Shown: positions 33,401 to 45,400 of the stretch, one piece after another
Position numbering within the stretch: the first letter of the stretch is position 1
Layout: each line of letters starts with the position of its first letter
From: Ianthella basta
Lineage: Eukaryota > Porifera > Demospongiae > Verongiida > Ianthellidae
Assembly (NCBI GenBank): GCA_964019415.1
Contig: OZ025887.1
Coordinates: 2,969,306-3,033,305 of the forward strand
Direction of reading: 5' to 3'
DNA: 64,000 bases
Translations under genes and position numbers: made by a program
The notes under the pieces: generated by a model
Told to the model about the DNA's origin: nothing
What the model saw: only the letters and a program-made list of their open reading frames with translations
Databases searched by the model: none

Positions 33401-36400
33401 GGAGTCAGCATATTGACCTTGTCCGAAGCAAAGCTGCCTAGGGGATTTGCCTCCTCCGCCGACTGTCTTGGTTCTTACCTAGGCAAGCCCTCTGCACCAT
33501 GTACAATGTGTACATATTCCCTCACCTCACCTATGCAGATGCAGTCTGGGGCACTTGCACACAAGGGCAAAGCAGAAGTCTGGAACAACTCCAGAATTAT
33601 GCTGCCCGTATCATCCTCCGCAGACGTGTGGGTGCCTCAGCTACTGACATGCGGCGGGAGCTGAACTGGCCCACACTGACTTCCAGAAGGGCAGTGAGTG
33701 AAGCTGTGGCAGCCTACCAAAGTGTCTCTGGTCGTGGCCCAGCCTATCTGTCTGCATTATTCCAGCAATGTGCAAGAACCCATCAACATGCCACCAGGTC
33801 CGCCTCCTGCAGAGGCATCCGTGTCCCTCAAGTGAGGACCGAACTTGGGAAGAAGGCGTTTGCCTTCAGAGGAGCGCTAAGGTGGAATGGACTTCCAGTG
33901 AGTATCAGAACTAGCAAGAGTAACGACATCTCAAGCTCCATCAAATCTCACTTGCTGACTTACTCCATTTAACGCCACCTGACATTCACATATATATATG
34001 CATGTACTCTGCTGTATCACATTACTTGTGTATGCCTGCATGACAATTCTTCACTCTTTATTTTAAATGCTTAAATTTAATTCTATTGTTATTAATGCAT
34101 GGCCTTTTTATTCTTTATATTCATTTATTCCCCCTCACCCCATCCCACCCCTCTTTATTTATTCTACTGTGCTTGTGTCTGTACTGTTCTGGGTGCCTTG
34201 TAAAGTAGCCTCATGGCTAAAGGCTTCCCCAGGTGAAATAAGATATCCATACCATACCATACCATACCATACCATACCATACCATACCATACCATACCAT
34301 ACCATACCATACCATACCATACCATACCAATGATCTCATCATCTTGAAGAAGCTGCCCTGTTTGTGTCGTCTCATGTCTTCTTCTATTTCTTTCACCATC
34401 TCATGAAGCCACTTCTAATTGTCTTCCTTGATTGTCTTTCTCACTCTTTTGCGGCAATTGCTGTACTGTTTTCCTCTGTTCTCATCACTGCGTACTTCCT
34501 GCTATCTCCTGAAGGCCATGTGCTTTTCCTCAATCAGTTCCAGGGTATCTGCTGTGATCCAATTTTCTTCACTGGTCTCCTTCTTTGTAGGTGCTGTGTT
34601 GCAGCATTCACCATTGCCTCCTTCATTTCAGTCCATCTTTCCTCCACGTTTCCATGTCCCTTCCTGTTGTCAAACTGCTGTTGGATGGTCTCAAGGTACT
34701 CTCCTCGTCTCTCTTCTTGCTGGAGGAGTTCCACATCAAAGCATTTGCTTGGCTTACCATTTGCTCTTCTCTTCAGTTTCAGATGTAGGGATACAATCAC
34801 TAAACGATGGTCACTATCGATGTCTCCCCCTCTGTACACTCTGGTGTCCATTACCAATGGTCTTACTCTCTGCCTCACAAGGATAAAATCCTTGAGGCTT
34901 GGACTGGCTCTTTGGTTGGGTGGTTACCAAGTAGCTTGATGAATGTGTTTGTGTGGAAATAGGGTGTTCGTGTTGCACACTCCATTTGCACAGGCAAATG
35001 ACACAAGTCTCTCACCATTGTCATTCATTTGTCTGCTCAGGCCATGGGGTCCTACAACTCCTTGAACACTCTCACTGATTGCTGCATTGAAATCCCGCAT
35101 CACCATAATAAGTCAATTTGCAGAACCCATTGCATAGTTGAGGTCTAAGTAGAACTGATCTTTCTCTTCCACACTACTCTGCTCCAAGGGGGCATAGGAC
35201 ATCACAACTCGCGACTGCTTACAGCACATACATTTACAGTGAGTATTTGCAGAAACATAATGTACCAAGGAATCCACAATCGCCAGAGTAGCTAGTGTTT
35301 CGTGATGGCAAAGCTACGTATATAATTTGCTACAGTGCAGTACACGTGGGCCAGGTTCTGAAGAGCATTTAGAAGGGTAACTGTGTGCGCTAAGCTTTTC
35401 AATGCTACAGATAGTTGAAAAATGTTAGTGTGTCCTAAATCCCTTTCAATTCTAAAGGAATTTTACATACTTTATACATATAGTTCTGTAACATGAGGCC
35501 ATACAATAAAATCTCAATTTGAAAAAAATATACTGTGGGGGCTGCCAGTTACCAATCATAACAGTGAGACTGCCACCTCTTACCTGCTCACACACATGCA
35601 GAAACATGCCATATGCAAGCCTGTAGAAGCCCTGTAAGATAGAGAATGCCACAGGATTACTCCACACTTAATAGACAATATCAGCATGTTTCAATTATAG
35701 TGTAATCCTCATGCATGATAATAAACTGTTAACTCACAGTAACACTACAAATTATTGGCAATAGATATCTATTGATCTACTGGTATGATGCATGCTACAA
35801 AAAGGCAGCCATCTGTGCCTGTGGGACATGTCCCTTGAACTTTACATGCCCTTGCACAAATGCATAAAACAATTCCAGGGTCTTACCTACTGTAGTGCCA
35901 TTGCCGTGTAAGGCCAAAAACCAGTGAAAAGGGCTACCCATGACAAAGTGTGGTTGTATATCACTCAGGACTAACCTTACTTCTGAGCGAAACAAGTAAA
36001 GGCTGTTACACATCTATCGAAGGCCTGGATACACTCATTTGTGAAACTTGTTCGCAGAGGTTTGTAACCTCTAAAGGAATAAAGTAAAGGAATACAGCCA
36101 GTTTGAGGACGAATTAAACTGTGGTAAAGGTTTCCTTCTACTCATTATGGTTCGTTCGCTACTGCTGTCACAGAAATAGAATAAGAAGAATAAGAAGATG
36201 AAACAGGGAAAATAGCGAGGTTGTTTTCTGCTGGAGAGCGCACTTTCACTGGGAAGCAAGGTTAGTCCTGCATTGTATGCAACAGATACTTCCTCTTGGG
36301 TAGCCCTGTTTGCCAGTTTTCAGCCCTATACGACGACAGTGCTACTTTCGTTTGTATTACAGCATACAAACAACCACTACCATCCCTAGTCAGGCGTCGC

Positions 36401-39400
36401 GTGACCCCTCCTCATGGAAGGGTCAGTTTAAGTCTAATACATTGACTTGTGCAGCACGCCACAATGGTTGTGTGTCCAATCAGATTGCAGGAAAGGTGTG
36501 AAATATTTATTGCTCGCATGTCCGCAAATGGCAGCAGACCAGAGCATGGACCAGAGAGTGTTATACGCTGCAACGGAGGCCATCCAGCGCCTTGGTTATT
36601 CTACCATGAAGCCAGAGCAACTTCAGGTCGTGTCTGGCATCGTTTCTGGGGGAGGGATGCTTTCGCTGTTTTGCTGACCGGCTTCGGCAAGAGCCTGTGC
36701 TATGCATGCCTGCCGACAGTGTTCATCCTGGTGTTGCCGGTAGAAGGGACATCGCTAGTCCTTGCTGTCGCTCCTTTGACGGCTATTAGGAGAGATCAGA
36801 TAAGTGTTGTGAGCCGTTGCGCGTACTTGAGGCCACAAGCGAGGCATAATGTTGCACAATAATTACATTCCACAGCGCATAATTGCATTCTGCGTGGACA
36901 AGTCAATGTATTAGACTTAACCTGACCCTTCTGTGAGCAGGGGTCACGCGACGCCTGACTATGCCATCCCTACATAGACAGCACTACCGTGCTGTCTGAT
37001 TCTTATTCTTCTCTGACAGCAATAGCGCACGAACTACAGCAACTAGGGCAAATATTATATCACAGAATTACCCTGCTTTCACCTGGGAGTATTCCTTTGT
37101 AAATTAGAAACTGCCGCAAGCATCACTCATTACGGTCAGGAGACGTTGTTATGCAAAGATGCCATTTTGCAAGGGATCCCAGTGGTGATCGCTTACTTGG
37201 ACGATATTTTGGTGTCGACCGCAACCGAAGTGAAACACCTTCAGAAGCTGAAGTTGGTGTTCGATCTCCTGGAGCAGTTGGGTTGCGGGCTCATGAGAGC
37301 AAGTGTGAGTTCCTGGTGTCCTCATTATATTACCTTGGACACCTGATCGACAAGGAAGGCTTACACCCACTGCCTGACAAGACGCAAGCTATGGCAGAGG
37401 TGACTGCAGACCATATTCGTTCATGGACCCAGAGACCCCATTTACTGGCACCTGTTCTTAATACGTTTGGCAGAGTCGACCAGAGCAAGGTGACCCCAAG
37501 TTGATGCCTTCCTCATCCAAGAGGGATGAGCTGTCCGTCCATGAAAGCTGCATATTGTGGAGTTCACAGGTGGTTGTGCTGCAGAAAGGGCAGGAGATGG
37601 TCTTGGAAGAATTGCATGAGGGACATTCAGGAACGACCCAGATAAAAGCTCTTGCCAGAATGTACATGTGGTTGTCAGAGATCAACAAAGATAATTGAGG
37701 AATGCGTGCGCACTTGCCATAAGTGCCAAGTGAATCAGTTCTCACTGCCTGCAGCCCCAATGCAGCCATGGAAGTGGCCCATATGGGCAGGGGCAAGATT
37801 CCATTACTTCCTTCACACGGAGTGCTTAATCTGGCTTAAAGTGTTCACATTTGGGGTGAAATCTGGGGCTAATCCAGGTCAAACCCAAATAAATCTGGTT
37901 AACATCCAAGTTCTAACCCTGCTTGCGATGTGGGTTTGCCCCACATGTATCCAGTTACATTCGTGTTAAAAATGGTGACACGAGTCAGACTTGGTCCAAC
38001 AACAAACTACTGGCTCTTTTGGTCATTTGGTCGAACAAAACAGTTCAGGTGGAACTAGAGGGAGCGTACAGGAACGATCATGTGTACCGATAGATTGTGA
38101 GCACACTGGCGGCTCGCAGCTTCTATCACAATGTAAAGCAGTGTCGTGAGAAGCTGAAAGCATTGAAGAAGTACAAGGAAGTAGTCGACAAGCAGAGGCG
38201 AAGCAGAGCAGGTGTGGAGTCAGAGGAAGAAAGGACAAGTGAATTTTCGCTTCTTCGCCAGATATACCGTGTAGTGGGAAGCAGGGCAGTTGTCAATCTT
38301 CCACAATTTCTGGAAATTGACACCTCAAAAAGATGTGCTCATAAGCTTCACCAAGAGTCTTCTTTCCAGCTGATTTCCTTGCAGAAGACAAAGTGTCGCT
38401 GCAATAATAACGCACGAGATCAAGCACCACTGCGACACCACAATTGCAAGTCCAACGCTTTGCGCTGCTGCTCTATGACAGCATCTAGCCCGATCCAGGC
38501 ATAGTCATCTCGAGCACAGCCAGAAAGAGATGAACAAAGAAATATTTTGATGAACCACGCCCGTTTGAAGCTGGATAATATGGCACTGAAGGAAGATGAA
38601 GTGAGGGCTTCTCAGCTGGCTCAGGTATTAGAAAAGGTTGGTTCTCCAATACCAGCTTCACAACATGGTTGAAAACCTTGCCGACGTTTCAACCAGATGC
38701 TCTGGTCTTCTTCGCCCTGAAGAAGACCAGAGCATCTGGTCGAAATGTCGGCAAGGTTTTCAACCATGTTGTGAAGCTGGTATTGGAGAACCAACCCTTT
38801 CTGACTGAAGGAAGATGTTTAACTCCATTTGCCTTCAGGAATGCTTAGAACTCACCACTGGTGAAGCACGTACTATTGTCTGTCACCACCGTCTCTGGTA
38901 TACCTAACTGTGCGAACACTTATCGCAGACACTCCATAGTGATACTTCTTTGTGGCTGTCGTCACACGGAAAGCTTCAATCCACTTAGAATGAGCATAAA
39001 TGAGTATCAGGAACATTTTGCCAAGAAATGAACCTGCATAGTCCACAGCTTCACACAGACCACTTAAGGTGGTAGGGAAGGCTAAAAGCTTCCTTTAGGG
39101 TACATTGCTTTTGCATATGTAACTCTAAAACTATACAACCAGCATCATCATTACTTCAGATGTGATTAGCAAGTAAATTTCGGTGCGAATCATTAATTGA
39201 TTGGCACTTCCATTATTGAAATAATGCAATTGGAAGTCAAAAATATTCACCTCAGGTGAAGTCAAGCAGCTGCAGGAAAATTCTATCTAGTTCTGCCCTG
39301 AATGGCTGAACAGAGCCAAACTTTGGATATAGAATCTAAAGGCATGTGTGCAGAAATCTATGGCAGGCCACCTCCATATCTGCTTGCATTGTGGAAATAT

Positions 39401-42400
39401 TCCCTCTTTATTTACAGTAAAAGTTATGAGTTTTGCGATAACTTAAGTGCGATTGCGTTTTTACATGTGGCCTGCCATACATTTCTGCGCATGGTTGTGT
39501 ACTTCAAGGTGAAGGCAACCGCATTTGAAACGTTCACAACGCTTCAGACTAGATAGCCCAGCAACACCTTGGTGTCACACACTAGTATGCTAGGGGATCC
39601 ACCTGCACAAGGCCTCGTGCCTTCTATCCTACCGAACGCCAAGAACTACTTCTGTAACGCACTGCCAACTACACGGCTTACAACCAAAGCGTTCGCTTGC
39701 AAGAAGCCGAAGTTTGGATAACTCCTTGCGCACTGATTAGTAAGCCGAAATAGTTGTGGTTTTCACACCTCATTTCACACCCGTCACCCAAGGAACGTGT
39801 ATAACATACATATGTTTTCCTGCGCAGCTGATCGCTACAATCCACTGCTCCCAGCAGGCGTATCCCTAACTTCATCAGCTAACCGCTAGCTTCTGGAAGT
39901 TGGGATACGTACGCCTGGACAAGTAGCAGCTACAGAAATATGTGCGAGGCCAAAAGTCAAGGGTGAAAAGAGACGCTCTCACCTTGCGAGCATAAGCAGT
40001 CGAGGGCACGTTACCCGCGGAGTAGGCCTAGCCAGTAGACCATCAGAGGACTTTGTACTGCCATCAGACTAGATCGTTGAAGAAATCCGCAGCGGTTCGA
40101 CTACTAAGCTGAGGTATCGCTCTCCCTCTGGACGATTCCTCAAGAGCTTGCTGGACGTTCAGGAGTTCCTCGCACTTCTTCAAATGGCGGCAATGGAAAC
40201 GGATGATCCAGATGTTCCTTCTGCTTCAGCCTCAGCCTTATCTCTTACCAGTCGTGCAGCAATTACATTGTAGACCATCAATTAATAAGTTATTACTTGA
40301 AACTTCGCACGATTTTCGTTATTTTGTTTCTTTCATAAAATATGCAGGCAAGTAATGACCGTCGCAAAACTTCAGATATATAACTTAGACCCATAGCCAA
40401 ACTTCTGTACCAAATATGGTGCAGGTTTGATTTTGTCGCTTGAGCCTTCCCTACCACCTTAACCTGGAATCGCAATTCGGATAATATCTGGGTTTGACCC
40501 AGATTTGCGCTCACATGCGTACAGGGCAATAGATGGGCAATAGTGTCATCTACATGCAAAAATTCAGTTTCTGTAAATGCCTGGCAAAACAGGCTGTACA
40601 AACTCTCGTATGGCTTGAAGAAGGTCACACACGGTACTTTGAACACTAGATTGGTGAAATTGTTGTTTGCCTATCGGTTGACACCTCAGGGTACTACTGG
40701 GAATTCTTGAGCTGAATTGTTGTTGGGACAGAGACCATGATCCAAGTTAGTCCTAGTGAAGCCCTATATGGCAGACTGTGTGGTGGGTAGACAGTTGCAG
40801 CAGAAGATGCATCATGATGTTGCTGTTCCAGCATAGAGATTTCAGGAGGGAGAAGATGTGTTATTGAGGAATTCTGGCAGAGGAGACACGTCGTTGCCTG
40901 GCTGGATTGTTAAACACATTAGCTCAGTGATGTTTCTCATCTATGGTGTGATGGCCAAATGTCCAGGCAGCATCAGGATCAGTTGCAGCCCATGAAGGGT
41001 TAGGAGTTACCTGATGCAGATTCGTCACTTTCTGAGTTGCCAATAGAAAATCTGCCAGAGGACGATTCAACTCATAAGCGTTGGTGGTTGATAACAGTCA
41101 GCTACCAACGCTTGTATCGGGATACAAGCGTTGGTAGTTGATGACAATCAGCTATCAACGCTTACATCTAGATCTAAGCGTTGGTAGTTGATTATCAATT
41201 AGCTATCATTAAGTACTTGCAAGCTCACTGTCTCAGTTGCCAAAGTTCAACAGATGCAGATATCCAAACCATTGACACAATGCAAGTCATTGCATCGTGC
41301 ATTGAATGTGTCCCAACCTACACATGCATTGGTGCCGGAGGGTTTGAGCCCATTCAGTAGTTGCAGCAGAATTCGAGCGCAAATGCTTCTTGCTAAAGCC
41401 GACCGTTAGCAATAGCTATGTACAATCCTACCGAACTGATACGAACAGCATTTCTTGCTGTACGGCACGATTCCTTGCCGTATAGCTAATCTCCACGGCT
41501 TTCCAAATTCCAAGCTTACATGCGTCGTAGTGTTCATGCATTTCGAATTGCTTAACACATGGCACATTCCCTAGGATAGCTAGCTATACAGCAACAACTG
41601 GTTCTCGTGAGCCATTTCTATCGTCCAATAACTGGCCGCAGACTAAGATAACTAGCTCCCGAGGACCAAAACCACTACAAATAAAGGAGAAACAACTGTA
41701 GTAGAGGAGGTTCCAGGCACAGAAAACTACCGGCGCACTGCCCTCCTTTCAAAGCTAAACCTGGCAACAGGAAATGAATCAATTATAACACCTCCAATTG
41801 GGATATGGCTGATTGATAATCACTCCCCTTTTGGGCGCTTCTTGCCTCCGTGGGTCGTGCTTATAAATCAGCCATATCTCTCCTGGAGGTGTTATAACTA
41901 ATACATAATCTTTATAAATACATGTGTGCTCCACTTGTCATTCCCTGATGAAGCTAGCTGTATGTCACCAAAATGTCGGAAATAATTGTCTATTTGGCTA
42001 GTGTCTGTTAATCTTTGTGATGTGTGATCTACCTAGCTACTCAGGCCGCTTCAAGTTGAATTAGACATAATGTCTATATAACAACTCACCAAGTGACTTG
42101 CTTCTCTGGCTATCTGATACATCACAAAGTATCTGTTTGCTGCAGTCATGCTGAAAATGTGCTGGCACAGACTGTCTTCACAGTAAACATCTTGTGAATG
42201 CCATGCACTGCAATTGCCCATCTCTGTTACACTCATTCTCATGAGGACCACACTAAGTGGGTGCTACAGCAAGGACAGAAACGGAGACAACTTCATAATG
42301 CATGTGTATCAGTGTGCAGTCCAACAATAACATGCATACCAATAGCTTATCCTTTTCTGAGCAATTTGTGAGAGCAAAGAGCAACCTCTTAGCTACCCTT

Positions 42401-45400
42401 TGAGAGACTGCCTTTGACTGTGCAGCAATAGCAGTCAATGCCCAGCAACAGAGAATGGCCAGTTCACCAGGAAGGAACATCAGAGATTCAGCTATGCACA
42501 ACATGCTTGGTTCAATCAAGGTATTTACTCTTGCCAAGTTTACAAAGGTGCTCATCAGCATCTTAATGGGGGAAAACCAACACATTGTATAAAATATAGA
42601 CTAATCTACATCACAGTGCTTAACAATGAAATTAAGCTAACCTTAAAAGATACTGCATCCATTGTCTGGGAGTGTGCACACAATAGAGCTTCAGCAATAC
42701 ACATAACCTCATCCAATTGAAAGATATCACCCTCTTTACATGCAAAGGTAACTCCACACAGTGCCTTGCATGCACGTGCAGCTATAGAAGGCTCCACATG
42801 AGTACATGTAGACAGGATCAATTCTGAACAAAAAGGACAACTGCTTGTACCTCACACAACACAAATTAAGTGTAGAAAACCTACCATAAGCAGGAAACAG
42901 GAATGCCCCAATACGTGCATATGAAAGAATGGAAACAACATCCATGAGTTGTACATCTTCAGCAGTGAGCTTCTTCTTTTTCAGAGTGTTCATCAAAGCC
43001 TGTAAAATGCATATGTGGTAGCTGAGGATAGGAGTAAACATTTGCAAAGCGGTAATGCCAAAAATGGCAACAAATATTATATGATCTATTGCAGCAGGGA
43101 TGTGCAGGTAGGGTAAGCCTCTGATGTATTCAGAGCTCTATTGATTATCTATTCGTGCATGATTGAAGGATGCACGCATTTACACTACTGAGAACAAGTT
43201 ATCAGACAACATGGTAATGCTGTCTATAGACCTTTGTCACATTGGTCACGTGACATGTGTGTAAGGCAAAAGCTCCAGCGATAATATGTTAGAGTGCGTA
43301 TTTGGCGCACTCGTTCTTCGTAGCTAAGCTGACCCAGAGCTTTAACCTGGGTATGCTTTGAGAGCAGACCAAAATAGGTTATACAGGGTTGAATCAGAAA
43401 GGAATGAATGCATAAGAGGTAGCTAGGGCACACGCATAGCTAGCTAGGAGGCAGAGAGCGAAGTGGCCGCGAAGTAACATGACTTCGGTAGCTTCGCTCT
43501 CTGTTTCCTAGCGCAAGGAAGATAGCTATGCGTGCATTCTTTTCAGACCTAACCTATATTGCCCTGCTCTCAAAGCATGTCAAGTCAAAATCTCTGGCTC
43601 CTCTTAGCTAGCTATGTTACGAAGAACGAGCGGCAGAAGTACCGGATGCTAGCCGAAATGCGCTTCCGAAGGCGCTTATTGTCAGTCATGCCGTCTTCTT
43701 GTGCTGCCGACAGCTGCACAAATCGGGATATCCCGTCATGTCCATATGGATTCTTTCGTTTTCCTCTTTCTGATAGAGAGAGAACGAAGTTGTGGATCAA
43801 AGGAGTTTGTTGTCGTCGTGCTGTCGATTGGTGGCCCACATCAGGAATGCGCATTTGTGGAAAACACTTTTTAAAAGGAAAACCTTCTGAGAATCCCAGT
43901 GACGTGGACTATGTTCCAACAATTGTTGACATTAAGAAAAGGAGCTTGGAGAAAGCTGAGGCAGCTGATGCAAGAGCAAAAAGATACCAGAAACGGTGCG
44001 GACAGACGAATCAGCCCGAAGTACTGGCATCACCATCTGAAGTGCCATCAGTTGGTCCTGTTGGAGTTGCAGAAGAGGAGGGATGCCCAAGTCCTGGCAC
44101 ATGTACAGCTGCAGTTACTGATCATGATGTCAGCATCGATAGCTTGAGGATTGAAGTGAGGGAATTGAAAGATGAGGTGAAGAGGCTTCAAACGGAAGTG
44201 GATGTGTTGACTGCTCAGCTTGCTGAGGAGAGATACAAGAGTAAGAGCAGCAATTTTAGTGTCCATCACTTAAAAGGAAGTGACAAGCTGACCAGATTTT
44301 ACACTGGCTTGCCGACATTTGTAGTATTCATGTCCCTTTTTGAATACTTGCAGCCAAAAGCTGCACGTATGCGCATCTGGCGAGGGGAGAAGGCTGAAGC
44401 AGAGCGTACTGCTAGTGGTGCTGAGCATCGGGTATACCACAGAGAGCGCCAGTTGGATTTAGTGGACGAGTTCCTTGCTGTTCTTATGCGTTTGCGACTG
44501 GGACTTCTAGTGGAGGATGTGTGTCAACGTTTTGGTGTATCACCGAGTTATTATTCAAAGATTTTCACCACTTGGGTGGTCTTCTTGGCCAAGGAATTAT
44601 GCCTGATGTTTCCCTGGCCATCTGCTGATAAAGTGAAGCTACATACTCCTCCACAATTTCTGAAATATCCCAATACCAGGGTGATTGTGGATTGCTTTGA
44701 GCTTTTCATTGAGCGGCCTTCATCATTGAAAACAAACTGCCAAGCCTTTTCTCACTATAAGAATCACACTACTTTCAAAGCCTTGATTGGCATCAGTCCT
44801 GGTGGTGTTGTAACCTATCTCTCTAGCTTATACACTGGCCGTGCTTCAGACAAGTTTATCGTTAGCCATAGTGGATTTCTTGATCTCCTTGAGCCGAATG
44901 ACAATGTTATGGCAGACAAAGGGTTTGATATTAAGGATTTGCTTCTGCCCCGTCGTGTCACACTTAATATTCCTCCATTCCTTCGCCAGGATCGGGGTCA
45001 ATTCACTGCTCAGGAAGTAGACGAAACTCGATCCATTGCCTCCCTTCGTATTCATGTTGAGAGAGCTATTGCTCGTGTCAAGAGTTTCCATATACTGAAT
45101 GGTATTCTTCCTATCACTCTTACTCCTGTTGCAAACCAGATTGTTACTGTTTGCACTTACTTGACAAATTTCTCTGACCCTCTTCTGTCAGAGGTATAAT
45201 TTATTTAATTTCTGTTTGACTGGTTTTCAGTTTGGCACACAACTATATAGCTAGGAGCTATATAGATCCATTTCAGCTCTTTTCTTTCCTTCATACACAA
45301 CCCGCGTCTGTTTGAGACACATTTAATATTGTTAACACAAAAAAACTGTAACAGTTACAGCTCAAGCTTACTTAAAGAAATAGTATAATTATCATAATAA

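Larger units (their letters stand above)
30350..35106 (-). mobile_element. APE-type LINE (−) interrupted by two younger insertions
   Basis: The minus-strand LINE runs from endonuclease (35106-34534) through the linker (34400-34340) and RT (32465-30685) to a C-terminal part near 30400. It is split by a plus-strand CR1-like LINE (32590-34330) and a Harbinger derivative (31346-31910). It belongs to the same broad family as 12690-14800 but is better preserved. Confidence 0.75.

Noticed and set aside
34217..34399. Repeating WYGM peptide frame
   Set aside because: It is the antisense translation of the (ACCAT)n LINE tail.
36447..36862. Active RecQ helicase gene
   Set aside because: It lacks the DExH box and later motifs, is frameshifted and sits inside a TIR element.
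41076..41212. CRISPR-like regularly spaced repeats
   Set aside because: Three units only, the spacers are palindromic and alike, there is no cas gene, and the DNA is eukaryotic.
41945..41985. Another hammerhead-like CTGATGA box
   Set aside because: The stem II pairing is poor and the GAAA box reads AAAA; only the general resemblance to PLE ends remains.
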